A stretch of 64,000 nucleotides of DNA from an uncultured Erythrobacter sp. (lineage in GTDB: Bacteria; Pseudomonadota; Alphaproteobacteria; Sphingomonadales; Sphingomonadaceae). Below are positions 57,038-64,000 of the stretch, one piece after another. The position numbers and the translations under genes are program-made. The notes under the pieces were generated by a model. It did no database searches. It saw only the letters and a list, made by a program, of their open reading frames with translations, and was not told the origin of the DNA. Every line of letters begins with the position of its first letter. The stretch's first letter is position 1. The stretch covers positions 124,001 through 188,000 of the forward strand of contig CANMSD010000002.1 of assembly GCA_947500645.1 (NCBI GenBank), read 5' to 3'.

Positions 57038-57691
57038 ATGACCAAGGACCAGATCTTCGAATTCTTCCGCCGACTGGCAGAGGACAATCCAGAGCCGGAG
57101 ACCGAGCTGGAATATGGCAATGCCTATCAGCTTGTCGTGGCGGTGGCCCTGTCGGCACAAGCGACCGATGTGGGAGTGAACAAGGCAACCCGCGCTCTGT
57201 TTGCGAAGGTGAAGACACCGCAGCAGATGCTCGACCTGGGGCTGGAAGGCTTGACCGAGCACATCAAGACAATCGGGCTGTTCAACTCCAAAGCCAAGAA
57301 CGTCATCGCGCTCTCGCAATTGCTGATCGACGATTATGGCGGCGAGGTTCCGGACAAGCGCGAAGATCTCGTCCGTCTACCCGGCGTGGGTCGCAAGACC
57401 GCCAATGTCGTTCTAAATTGCTGGTTCAAGCAAGAGACGTTTGCAGTCGACACGCACATCCTGCGCGTTGGAAATCGCACGGGCCTTGCCAAGGGCAAAA
57501 CGCCCGAACAGGTCGAGGCGAAACTGGAAAAGCGCGTGCCGGAGCCGTTCCGCCTGCACGCACATCACTGGCTAATCCTGCACGGGCGCTATGTTTGCAA
57601 AGCGCGCACGCCGGAATGCTGGCGCTGTCAGCTCGTGGATCTGTGCAGCTTTAGAAAGAAGGTGCTGGAGAAGCCGAAGGGGCGGTCGTGA
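57038..57691 (+). CDS. nth: Endonuclease III
   Basis: The 217-residue glycosylase/lyase removes oxidised pyrimidines. The helix-hairpin-helix with the catalytic Lys is LPGVGRKTANVVL and the catalytic Asp is in VDTHILRVGNR. The [4Fe-4S] cluster motif CKARTPECWRCQLVDLC has the proper C-x6-C-x2-C-x5-C spacing. AAGGAA precedes the ATG. Its stop overlaps the next start by four bases (GTGA). Confidence 0.97.
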   Translation: MTKDQIFEFFRRLAEDNPEPETELEYGNAYQLVVAVALSAQATDVGVNKATRALFAKVKTPQQMLDLGLEGLTEHIKTIGLFNSKAKNVIALSQLLIDDYGGEVPDKREDLVRLPGVGRKTANVVLNCWFKQETFAVDTHILRVGNRTGLAKGKTPEQVEAKLEKRVPEPFRLHAHHWLILHGRYVCKARTPECWRCQLVDLCSFRKKVLEKPKGRS

Positions 57692-58005
57692 GTCTGCTAG
57701 ATGAAAACAGGGCCGTGCTTGCTCAAATAGCGGAAGCAGGGAGCGACCTTACCGAGCCTCGTCAGATCGATTTTGAGCATGTTTTTCCTAACGAGCAGTC
57801 TGCACTTGCGTTTGCCAACCTGGGGAGCGCGAACGGCTATTCGACGAACGTTTGGCTAAATGAAGAAGGCGAATGGAACGTCACAGCGAACGCCACGCTA
57901 TTACCAACCGCAGAAGAAATCACTCGGGTCGAAGAACTTCTCGATCAATTGGCCCAGTCTAACAGCGGAAAAGCCGACGGTTGGGGCTTCTATCGAACCA
58001 ACTGA
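57688..58005 (+). CDS. RraB-like protein (regulator of ribonuclease activity B family)
   Basis: This 105-residue protein starts at a GTG overlapping the nth stop. It fits the RraB family: RQIDFEHVFPNEQSALAFANL, then a strand GYSTNVWLNEEGEWNVTANATLLPT split around EWNVTANATLLPT, a helix EEITRVEELLDQLA and the end GKADGWGF. RraB of E. coli inhibits RNase E, but many short relatives are uncharacterised, so the role here is inference. Its TGA stop abuts the convergent symporter stop in the palindrome TGATCA, leaving no spacer. Confidence 0.75.
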   Translation: MSLLDENRAVLAQIAEAGSDLTEPRQIDFEHVFPNEQSALAFANLGSANGYSTNVWLNEEGEWNVTANATLLPTAEEITRVEELLDQLAQSNSGKADGWGFYRTN

Positions 58006-59244
58006 TCAAACATCATCCGCACTCGCCAGCTCCGCCTTGTCGATCTCGCCGAGCATGCTGGCGGTCGTAACCGTCACGGTCGCATCGCCGGTCACATTGG
58101 TCGCGGTGCGCATCATGTCCATGATCCGGTCGACCCCGGCGACGAAGGCAATCGTCTCCAGCGGCACGCCGACCGCGGTGAACACGGCACCCATCATCAC
58201 CAGGCCTCCTCCCGGAATGCCCGCCGCGCCGATCGAGCCGACGGTCGCGAGCAGCGCAATGATGAAATAGTCTTCCCACCCCAGCGTCACGCCAAACAGC
58301 TGCGCGCCAAACAAAGTCGCAAGGCCAAGATACATTGCCGTGCCATCCATATTGATGGTCGAGCCGAGCGAGACCACGAAGCTCGAAGTCGGCTTGCTAA
58401 CGCCGAGATTGCGCTGGGTGCAGCGCAAAGTGACGGGCAGGGTCGCAGAGGAACTCGCTGTCGAATAAGCGACCGCCATCGCGTCAATCATGCCGCGGAA
58501 GAAACCGATCACCGACACCCGCGCCACGAATGCGAGGATACTGACATACATCACGCCGATAATCAGCAGACAGCCAAGATAGTTCATCGCGACCAGCTTC
58601 GCGAGCGCGGTGACCGCATCGAGTCCGAGCGTGCCCACAACCCATGCGATCAGCGCGAATACACCGAACGGGGTCAGCTCCATGACGATCGCCGTGATCT
58701 TGAGCATAACTGCGGTGCCGCCATCGAAGATTTTCGCGATCGGCCCAGCTTCATCGCCCGCAAGCAATATTCCGATGCCGACCAGCAGGGCGAAGACGAT
58801 CAGCGGCAGGACTTTCACCTCTGCCATCACGCCGACCGGGCTGACCGGGATCATGCTGCGGAGCATCTCGCGCCAGTCGAATGGCGCCGGATCGGGCACA
58901 TTGCCCATTTGCAGCATCGATGTGTCGACGCCCATGCCTGGCTGAAAAATCGTGCCGAGGGTCAGGCCGAGGATCACCGCGATCTGACCCGTGACGATGA
59001 ACAGCAAGATCGCACGCCAACCGACGCTCCCGAGCCGGCCCAGATCGCCAATGGCCGCGACTCCTGACACGACACTGAAGAAGATGAGCGGCACGATCAG
59101 CATCTTGATGAAGTCGATGAAGACATCACCGATGATCTTGATGCTTTCCGCGCCCGGTCCCCAGATGTAGCCGACGATACCACCGAGGATCAGCGCCGCG
59201 ATCACGCGCTGCCACAATGGAATGTTGAACCAGGCCTTCAGCAT
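58006..59244 (-). CDS. Dicarboxylate/amino acid:cation symporter (DAACS family)
   Basis: The 412-residue protein has the eight-helix GltP/DctA layout with two hairpin loops. The serine-rich re-entrant loop is AYSTASSSATLPVTL and the cation site is in SLGSTINMDGTAMY (NMDGT). PGGGLVMMGAVF marks the second hairpin. It should import glutamate, aspartate or C4-dicarboxylates with sodium or protons; the exact substrate is open. It stands 14 bases downstream of dapE and may be in its operon. Confidence 0.92.
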   Translation of the reverse strand: MLKAWFNIPLWQRVIAALILGGIVGYIWGPGAESIKIIGDVFIDFIKMLIVPLIFFSVVSGVAAIGDLGRLGSVGWRAILLFIVTGQIAVILGLTLGTIFQPGMGVDTSMLQMGNVPDPAPFDWREMLRSMIPVSPVGVMAEVKVLPLIVFALLVGIGILLAGDEAGPIAKIFDGGTAVMLKITAIVMELTPFGVFALIAWVVGTLGLDAVTALAKLVAMNYLGCLLIIGVMYVSILAFVARVSVIGFFRGMIDAMAVAYSTASSSATLPVTLRCTQRNLGVSKPTSSFVVSLGSTINMDGTAMYLGLATLFGAQLFGVTLGWEDYFIIALLATVGSIGAAGIPGGGLVMMGAVFTAVGVPLETIAFVAGVDRIMDMMRTATNVTGDATVTVTTASMLGEIDKAELASADDV

Positions 59245-59258
59245 ATGGCGCTCCCCGT

Positions 59259-60398
59259 CTATTCTGTCTTGAGCGCAGCAATTGCGACGCTTGCGTAGAT
59301 TCGGGCTAACGCATCAAGGTCAGCGATAGCGACCGCCTCGTCACGCTTATGCATGGTTGCGTTGCAAAGCCCAAATTCGATCACCGGACAGACATTGCGC
59401 AGGAAGCGTGCGTCGGAGGTGCCGCCGCTGGTCGAGGCCTCCGGTTTGAGGCCGGTTTCGGCCTCAACCGCTTCGGCAATAATTCGCGAGAATGCGCCCG
59501 GCTCAGTCAGAAAGGGCTCGCCGGAAATGATTGGAAGCGCCCTACCGCCGTGATTCTCGGCAATTGACCCGACGCGTTCCGACAAGCTCGCACCGGTATG
59601 CAGATCGTTGAAACGGATCGAAATCCGCGCCTCGGCCTTTGCCGGAATCACATTGTGCGCTTTGTTGCCAACGGTGAGATCTGTGATCTCGAGATTGCTC
59701 GGCTGGAACCAGTCCGTACCGGTGTCGAGGGTGAGCGCGTCCAATTCGCCAAGCATCGCCACCAGCTTGGGCAACGGATTATCGGCGAGATGCGGATAGG
59801 CGACATGCCCCTGCATCCCATCGACACTGAGCCAAATATTGACCGAGCCGCGTCGACCGATCTTCATCGTGTCGCCGAGCTGGTTTACACTCGTCGGCTC
59901 CCCGACAAGACACAGATCAGGTTGAATGCCCTCAGCGTTCATATAATCGATCAGAGCCCGCGTGCCGTGCAGCGCCGGTCCTTCTTCATCGCCGGTGATG
60001 ATGAAACTGATCGTCCCAGCATCCTGCGGAATATCGGCCAACGCCGCGACCATCGCCGCAATCGCGCCCTTCATATCGACTGCGCCGCGGCCATAGAGCA
60101 GCTCGCCCCGAATCTCCGGTTCGAACGGGGCGCTGCTCCAGCCCTCGCCCGGCGGAACCACATCGAGATGTCCGGCAAAGGAAAAATGTTTGGAGCCTTC
60201 AGGCCCGGGCCGACAGGCGAAAAGGTTCTCGACCGGCGCTTCGTCGCTACCCTCTTCGCCATCGCCGCGCTTGAAGCGGTGTACGTCAAAGCCATGCGGC
60301 GTGAGCAGCGCCTCCATCTCGTCAAACACCGTCCCGGTGGCCGGCGTGACGCTCGGCGTTGCGATCAGGCGCTTGGCTATGTCCAAAACCTGACTCAT
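59259..60398 (-). CDS. dapE: Succinyl-diaminopimelate desuccinylase
   Basis: The 379-residue dizinc peptidase makes LL-diaminopimelate in lysine and cell-wall synthesis. Motifs are SFAGHLDVVPPGEGW, the metal-bridging GRGAVDMKGAIAAMV, TGDEEGPALHGT with the catalytic Glu, and the late LCNATMHKRDEAV with a zinc-ligand His. The length is normal. It overlaps the S1/P1 nuclease stop by four bases (ATGA) and lies in a glutathione transferase-nuclease-dapE unit. Confidence 0.96.
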   Translation of the reverse strand: MSQVLDIAKRLIATPSVTPATGTVFDEMEALLTPHGFDVHRFKRGDGEEGSDEAPVENLFACRPGPEGSKHFSFAGHLDVVPPGEGWSSAPFEPEIRGELLYGRGAVDMKGAIAAMVAALADIPQDAGTISFIITGDEEGPALHGTRALIDYMNAEGIQPDLCLVGEPTSVNQLGDTMKIGRRGSVNIWLSVDGMQGHVAYPHLADNPLPKLVAMLGELDALTLDTGTDWFQPSNLEITDLTVGNKAHNVIPAKAEARISIRFNDLHTGASLSERVGSIAENHGGRALPIISGEPFLTEPGAFSRIIAEAVEAETGLKPEASTSGGTSDARFLRNVCPVIEFGLCNATMHKRDEAVAIADLDALARIYASVAIAALKTE

Positions 60399-61279
60399 TG
60401 GCGTTCCTCTTGCTGCAAAGGCCCCGGCGCGAAGGCGCTTTCAAGCAATTTTGCGATCCGTATGCCCGCCTGCTGCACCCGGCGGCGAGCAATTGGCACG
60501 CCCTGCACGATATCCTCTTGCGACAGGGCAGTCTTGTTCGGCAGATCTTGCCCGCACACATCCTGCGTATCGAAAGCGGTCGGATAGACGATGTCACGGC
60601 TGATCTTCCAGCTTTCACGCCCCCAATCGGCTGGCGTTCCGCCGCCCAGATCGGTCCGCTCGGCATTCGAATATCGCCTCACAATCGGGCGATCTCCGGT
60701 TGTGATCGCACGCTCCGCCAGTGGCCCGTCCCAAATCCAGTGCAGGTTGAGGCTCGGGACAATCCCGTAATCGGTCTCGCGATCATTGCCGCCGCGATCG
60801 TTCTTGTCTCCCGAGTGGAGCGGCATGTGAATATCGCCGGCGAAATGCACCATGAAGGCGAGCGCCTCCAAGCGAATGTGATCGGGCAAGCTTTCATCGG
60901 CGAGAAGGCGGTGGCTGCGTTCAATCTGCGCGGTCACGCAATTCCCGCCAGAGCAATTCGCGCGTGCATTGTACGCCTCGCAAATCGGGGTAGTGCGATA
61001 ATGCCAGGCAGCTGTGTAGCCCCACCTCCAGCGTGTGCGTCGCACGCAATCGGGCCAGACCGATGCTTCGTCCAGGGTCGAGATACTACAATCGGGAGTG
61101 CCAAGTAGCGGCTCGGCCCGTAGCAATCTCGCGATCTTGCCGCGCGTCCGCGGAGACACATTCGCCTCCGCGATCTCCGCCGTTTTGCTATGAGCGTAAA
61201 AGCCCCAGGCATGTACTGGGGTAGGAAGAGCCAAAGCGAGAATTGCCGCACTGAATGCAAGCATCGCCTTTTGGAGCAT
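60395..61279 (-). CDS. Exported S1/P1-type nuclease
   Basis: The 294-residue protein has a signal peptide ending at VHA, so the mature protein would begin with Trp (WGFYAHSK), whose main-chain amine is a zinc ligand in P1 nuclease. Other zinc-site parts are FMVHFAGDIHMPLHSGDKND (split at HFAGDIHMPLH) and NLHWIWDG. It should cut single-stranded DNA or RNA in the periplasm, or release phosphate from nucleotides. The start is shared with the stop of the glutathione transferase gene (TGATG arrangement). Confidence 0.9.
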   Translation of the reverse strand: MLQKAMLAFSAAILALALPTPVHAWGFYAHSKTAEIAEANVSPRTRGKIARLLRAEPLLGTPDCSISTLDEASVWPDCVRRTRWRWGYTAAWHYRTTPICEAYNARANCSGGNCVTAQIERSHRLLADESLPDHIRLEALAFMVHFAGDIHMPLHSGDKNDRGGNDRETDYGIVPSLNLHWIWDGPLAERAITTGDRPIVRRYSNAERTDLGGGTPADWGRESWKISRDIVYPTAFDTQDVCGQDLPNKTALSQEDIVQGVPIARRRVQQAGIRIAKLLESAFAPGPLQQEERQ

Positions 61280-61941
61280 CAGCTCACGCTCTCATATTGT
61301 TCGATCACCCATTGCTCGTTCTCGGATGCATCGATCCATTCCTGCAGCCAGGCATGCTCCCACAGCGCGCCCATATAGCTTTCGGCAAAACCCGGCACGC
61401 CAATCCCATACGTCCTGAAGCGCGAAACCACCGGAGCATAGAATATGTCTGCCGCGCCGAACGTCCCGAACAGGAACGGCCCGCTGCCGCCAAAGCGCGC
61501 CCGTGCCTCGGCCCAGAGAGTGAGGATCCGCACAATATCTTCCCGCGTCTGGTCCGAAACCTCCTTGAGCTCGATCCTACGCCGCACATTCATCGGCAAA
61601 TCACTGCGCAGGGCCGAGTAGGACGAATGCATCTCGGCAACCATCGCCCGCGCCATTCCGCGCGCGCTTTCATCTTTGGGCCAGAACCGATCGCGCCCAA
61701 CCTTGTCCGCCAGATATTCGAGGATAGCGAGGCTGTCCCAGATGACGGTGTCGCCATCCCACAGGATCGGAACCTTGCCATGCGAGGGCTGCATCTCGCC
61801 CATGTTCTGCTTGCGCTCTTCCCAGCCTTCGCCGAGGATCGGCACGATCAGCTCTTCGAAAGATAACCCAGACTGCTTGGCTGCAAGCCAGGCGCGCAGC
61901 GACCAACTCGAGTAATTCTTGTTGCCGATGATCAGCTTCAT
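61279..61941 (-). CDS. Glutathione S-transferase family protein
   Basis: The 220-residue protein has an N-terminal thioredoxin fold (MKLIIGNKNYSSWSLRAWLA, the usual start of this class, and VPILWDGDTVIWDSLAILEYL with the glutathione-binding Asp-Ser) and an all-helical C-terminal domain with the family segment FGAADIFYAPVVSRFRTYG. It is of the beta/zeta-like bacterial group; the substrate is unknown. It is first in the unit with the S1/P1 nuclease and dapE, 82 bases downstream of a sigma-F-like promoter. Confidence 0.9.
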   Translation of the reverse strand: MKLIIGNKNYSSWSLRAWLAAKQSGLSFEELIVPILGEGWEERKQNMGEMQPSHGKVPILWDGDTVIWDSLAILEYLADKVGRDRFWPKDESARGMARAMVAEMHSSYSALRSDLPMNVRRRIELKEVSDQTREDIVRILTLWAEARARFGGSGPFLFGTFGAADIFYAPVVSRFRTYGIGVPGFAESYMGALWEHAWLQEWIDASENEQWVIEQYESVS

Positions 61942-62022
61942 ATTGGCCGTGCTCCACCTTGCGAGCCAGAGGAATTGAGGCGCGCTTTCGCCTCCGTTTG
62001 CTCTGCCCTAGATATTCAGTGT

Positions 62023-62048
62023 TTCGCTGTCGAGGCTGAACGGGTTAC
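62023..62048 (-). promoter_or_regulatory. Sigma-F-like promoter upstream of the glutathione transferase operon
   Basis: On the minus strand: GTAACC, exactly 16 bases, CGAA, identical to the element before bufA. The CGAA box is 82 bases from the glutathione transferase start. It lies in the 140-base divergent spacer with the VOC gene. Confidence 0.6.
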
Positions 62049-62081
62049 GATGGCGCGATTCTTCCTTGGAGCGCTCCGCAT

Positions 62082-62501
62082 ATGAACTCGCCACCTTTTC
62101 ACCTCGCCTTTCCAGTCGACGATCTCGCGGCGGCGCGCCGCTTCTATGGCGCTGTTCTTGGCTGCGCCGAGGGCCGCAGCAGCGATGAGTGGATCGATTT
62201 CGACTTTCACGGACACCAGATTGTCGCGCATCTTGCACCCGGAGCGGCGGGCGATAGCTCGCGCAACCCCGTGGATGGACACGGCGTCCCGGTCCCGCAC
62301 TTCGGCCTCGTAATGAAAATGCAGGATTGGGAGGAGTTGGCCAGAAATCTGAAAACCGCCGAGGTGGATTTTGTGATCGAACCCGCCATCCGCTTCAAAG
62401 GGCAAACGGGCGAGCAGGCGACGATGTTTTTCCGCGATCCATCGGGCAATGCGATCGAGATGAAAGCCTTTGCCGACCCGGCCCAACTATTTGCGAGTTA
62501 G
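62082..62501 (+). CDS. VOC-family (glyoxalase-like) protein
   Basis: The 139-residue protein has the paired beta-alpha-beta-beta-beta units of the vicinal oxygen chelate fold: [22 protein letters not shown] opens the first (split at FYGAVLG) and [16 protein letters not shown] the second. Possible metal ligands are His in HLAFPV, His in PHFGLV and Glu in [20 protein letters not shown] is the common end of this group. The substrate is unknown. It is three bases from the convergent engB stop and diverges from the glutathione transferase gene. Confidence 0.87.
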   Translation: MNSPPFHLAFPVDDLAAARRFYGAVLGCAEGRSSDEWIDFDFHGHQIVAHLAPGAAGDSSRNPVDGHGVPVPHFGLVMKMQDWEELARNLKTAEVDFVIEPAIRFKGQTGEQATMFFRDPSGNAIEMKAFADPAQLFAS

Positions 62502-62504
62502 AGT

Positions 62505-63158
62505 TCAGCCCAAAGCATCCTGCACTACGGCAGCGCGCAGGGCCGCGATGCCCATGCCTTTCTCACTGCTAGTGATGTGTAGCTCGGGATAGGCGGCAGG
62601 ATGCTTACGCGCTTCGGCAGCGACGGCCTCTGCGGTCTTCTCAAGCGCGCTGGCCTTTATCTTGTCGGCCTTGGTGAGCACCACACGGTAACCCACCGCC
62701 GCTTCATCAAGCATGGTCATCATCTCGCGATCGACATCTTTGAGGCCGTGGCGACTATCGACTAGTACAAGATTGCGCACCAGCACGACACGGCCGCGCA
62801 GATACTGCCGCACCAGCTTTTTCCAGGTTTCGACGACCTTGGGCGGGGCCTTGGCAAAGCCATAGCCCGGCATGTCGACCAGTCGGAATTGCGTCGGCTC
62901 GCCAACCTCGAAGATGTTGAGCTCTTGCGTACGGCCCGGCGTTACCGAAGTACGCGCAATCGACTTGCGGCCGGTGAGCGCGTTCAAGAGAGAGCTTTTC
63001 CCGACGTTGGAGCGACCGCAAAAGGCGACCTCCGGCACATCCGGTTCAGGCAGAAACTTCAGCTGCGGCGCAGAAAGCAGGAAATCGACGCGACCGGAAA
63101 ACAGCTTGGCTGCTTGCCTCTCGCGCAAATCCTGCTCGCGCTGTTCTTCTGGGGTCAC
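62505..63158 (-). CDS. engB: Ribosome biogenesis GTPase EngB/YsxC
   Basis: The 217-residue GTPase helps assemble the large ribosomal subunit. G motifs are GRSNVGKSSLLNAL (G1), RTSVTPGRTQ (G2), DMPGYGFA (G3), LTKADKIK (G4) and the ITSSEKGMG region (G5). The start is a GTG that overlaps the yidC stop (GTGA). The order yidC-engB is common in Alphaproteobacteria. Confidence 0.96.
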   Translation of the reverse strand: MTPEEQREQDLRERQAAKLFSGRVDFLLSAPQLKFLPEPDVPEVAFCGRSNVGKSSLLNALTGRKSIARTSVTPGRTQELNIFEVGEPTQFRLVDMPGYGFAKAPPKVVETWKKLVRQYLRGRVVLVRNLVLVDSRHGLKDVDREMMTMLDEAAVGYRVVLTKADKIKASALEKTAEAVAAEARKHPAAYPELHITSSEKGMGIAALRAAVVQDALG

Positions 63159-64000
63159 GCCTCGCCTTTCGACTGGTCTTCGAGTGCCTTAGCGCGTTCC
63201 TTCTCCGCCTTTTCCTTCTCAGCCGCCGCCCGCAATTGCGGGTGCTTGGAATAGAGGTAGCTCTGCTGCGCAAGCGTGAGGATGTTCGAAGTAACCCAGT
63301 AAAGCAGCAGGCCTGCTGCGAACGGAGCCATAACGAACATCAGTATCCACGGCATGAAGTTGAATATCTGCTGCTGGACAGGATCCATCGCGCTCGGATT
63401 GAGCTTGAAGGTCAGCCACATCGTCACACCCAGCAGGATCGCCAGCACGCCGATGCCCAGGAAGCCGGAAACCTCGAATGGCAGCAGGCCGAACAGGTTG
63501 AGTATGGTCCAAGGATCGGGTGCAGAAAGGTCTTTGATCCAGAAATCGACCAGCGGCTTGTGCCGCATTTCAATCGCGAGGATCAACACCTTGTAGAGTG
63601 CGAAGAAGATCGGGATCTGGATCAGCAGCGGTAAACAACCGGCGAGAGGGTTCACCTTCTCGTCCTTGTACAGCTTCATGATCTCTTGCTGCTGTTTCTG
63701 CTTGTCGTCCTTGTAGCGATCCTGGATCGCCTTCATCTTCGGCTGCACCGCCTTCATTGCAGCCATGCTGGCAAACTGCTTCTGAGCAATCGGGAACAGG
63801 AGTCCCCGAATGATCAACGTCAGCAACACGATCGCAACGCCGAAATTGCCGACAAAATCGAATAGAGTCTTGAGCAAAAGCAGCAGCGGTTTTTCGAGGA
63901 ACCAGAACCAGCCCCACGAAATGGCAAGACCGAAATCGTCGATGCCGCTGTCCTCGTACTGATCGAGAACGCCGCTTTCTTTTGCCCCGGCGAACAGGTT
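63155..64000 (-). CDS. yidC: Membrane protein insertase YidC, C-terminal part
   Basis: The gene runs off the right edge, so the large periplasmic domain is missing. The frame stays open to base 64000 and the extra residues read LFAGAKESGVL ... ISWGWFWFLEKPL, the expected stretch before the first core helix. The 60KD-IMP domain is complete, with GNFGVAIVLLTLIIRGLLFP, the cytoplasmic coiled hairpin, AGCLPLLIQIPIFFALYKVL and the later helices. It inserts proteins into the inner membrane. It overlaps engB by four bases. Confidence 0.96.
   Translation of the reverse strand, partial: NLFAGAKESGVLDQYEDSGIDDFGLAISWGWFWFLEKPLLLLLKTLFDFVGNFGVAIVLLTLIIRGLLFPIAQKQFASMAAMKAVQPKMKAIQDRYKDDKQKQQQEIMKLYKDEKVNPLAGCLPLLIQIPIFFALYKVLILAIEMRHKPLVDFWIKDLSAPDPWTILNLFGLLPFEVSGFLGIGVLAILLGVTMWLTFKLNPSAMDPVQQQIFNFMPWILMFVMAPFAAGLLLYWVTSNILTLAQQSYLYSKHPQLRAAAEKEKAEKERAKALEDQSKGEA

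Overview
The window reads as a stretch of chromosome from an alphaproteobacterium, most likely a sphingomonad of the Erythrobacteraceae type. Reasons: moderately high GC; the ubiE-ubiB-coaBC-dut block close to mutM, rpsT and dnaA; a TimA-MltA-Smr block divergent from secB; a Ser/Gly-rich protein ending in a VPAPP-type C-terminal sorting signal; and an NrsF-type anti-sigma factor. The assignment rests on gene content and order, not on a database search. I saw no rRNA, tRNA, phage, insertion sequence or CRISPR array. Both edges cut a gene: moxR at the left and yidC at the right.

Layout. 1-3.9 kb: moxR/DUF58/SpoIIM-like/RDD membrane operon. 3.9-7 kb: isoaspartyl peptidase, short-chain dehydrogenase, alpha/beta hydrolase. 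7-11 kb: a metal-stress locus made of a bufferin-type peptide (DUF2282), its DUF692 and DUF2063 maturation proteins, a DoxX protein, an ECF sigma factor and an NrsF-like anti-sigma factor. 11-20 kb: ZntB-like transporter, ispG, histone-deacetylase-like hydrolase, retropepsin-like protease, lipoprotein, flavoprotein, two convergent L,D-transpeptidases, EamA transporter. 20-26 kb: acnA, two exported rhodaneses, a 529-residue Ser/Gly-rich protein. 26-30.8 kb: ruvA-unknown-ruvB, aroC, fatty acid desaturase. 31-35.7 kb: ahpC, ahpF and katG. 35.7-44.5 kb: LytTR regulator, DUF2306 protein, smr-mltA-timA, secB-murJ-trpS, DUF4136 lipoprotein, orphan YjhX. 44.7-53.3 kb: dut-coaBC, ubiB, ubiE, mutM, rpsT, dnaA. 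53.4-64 kb: HesA/ThiF-type enzyme, membrane protein, sirtuin, dapB, nth, RraB-like protein, dicarboxylate symporter, dapE, S1/P1 nuclease, glutathione transferase, VOC protein, engB, yidC.

The most interesting part is the 7-11 kb locus. The maturation genes (minus strand) and the peptide-DoxX-sigma-NrsF operon (plus strand) diverge from a 363-base spacer. That spacer carries two opposed copies of one promoter pattern, GTAAC(C/G)-N16-CGAA, which matches the sigma-F promoter of Caulobacter as I remember it. An exact third copy lies upstream of the glutathione transferase operon at 62 kb. The data suggest a small self-regulated metal/thiol stress regulon that reaches at least one distant operon. 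Secondary points are a long acidic insert in CoaBC, an unknown gene inside ruvAB, a sequestered ribosome binding site before katG, and GC-rich intergenic palindromes around mutM and between ruvA and aroC.
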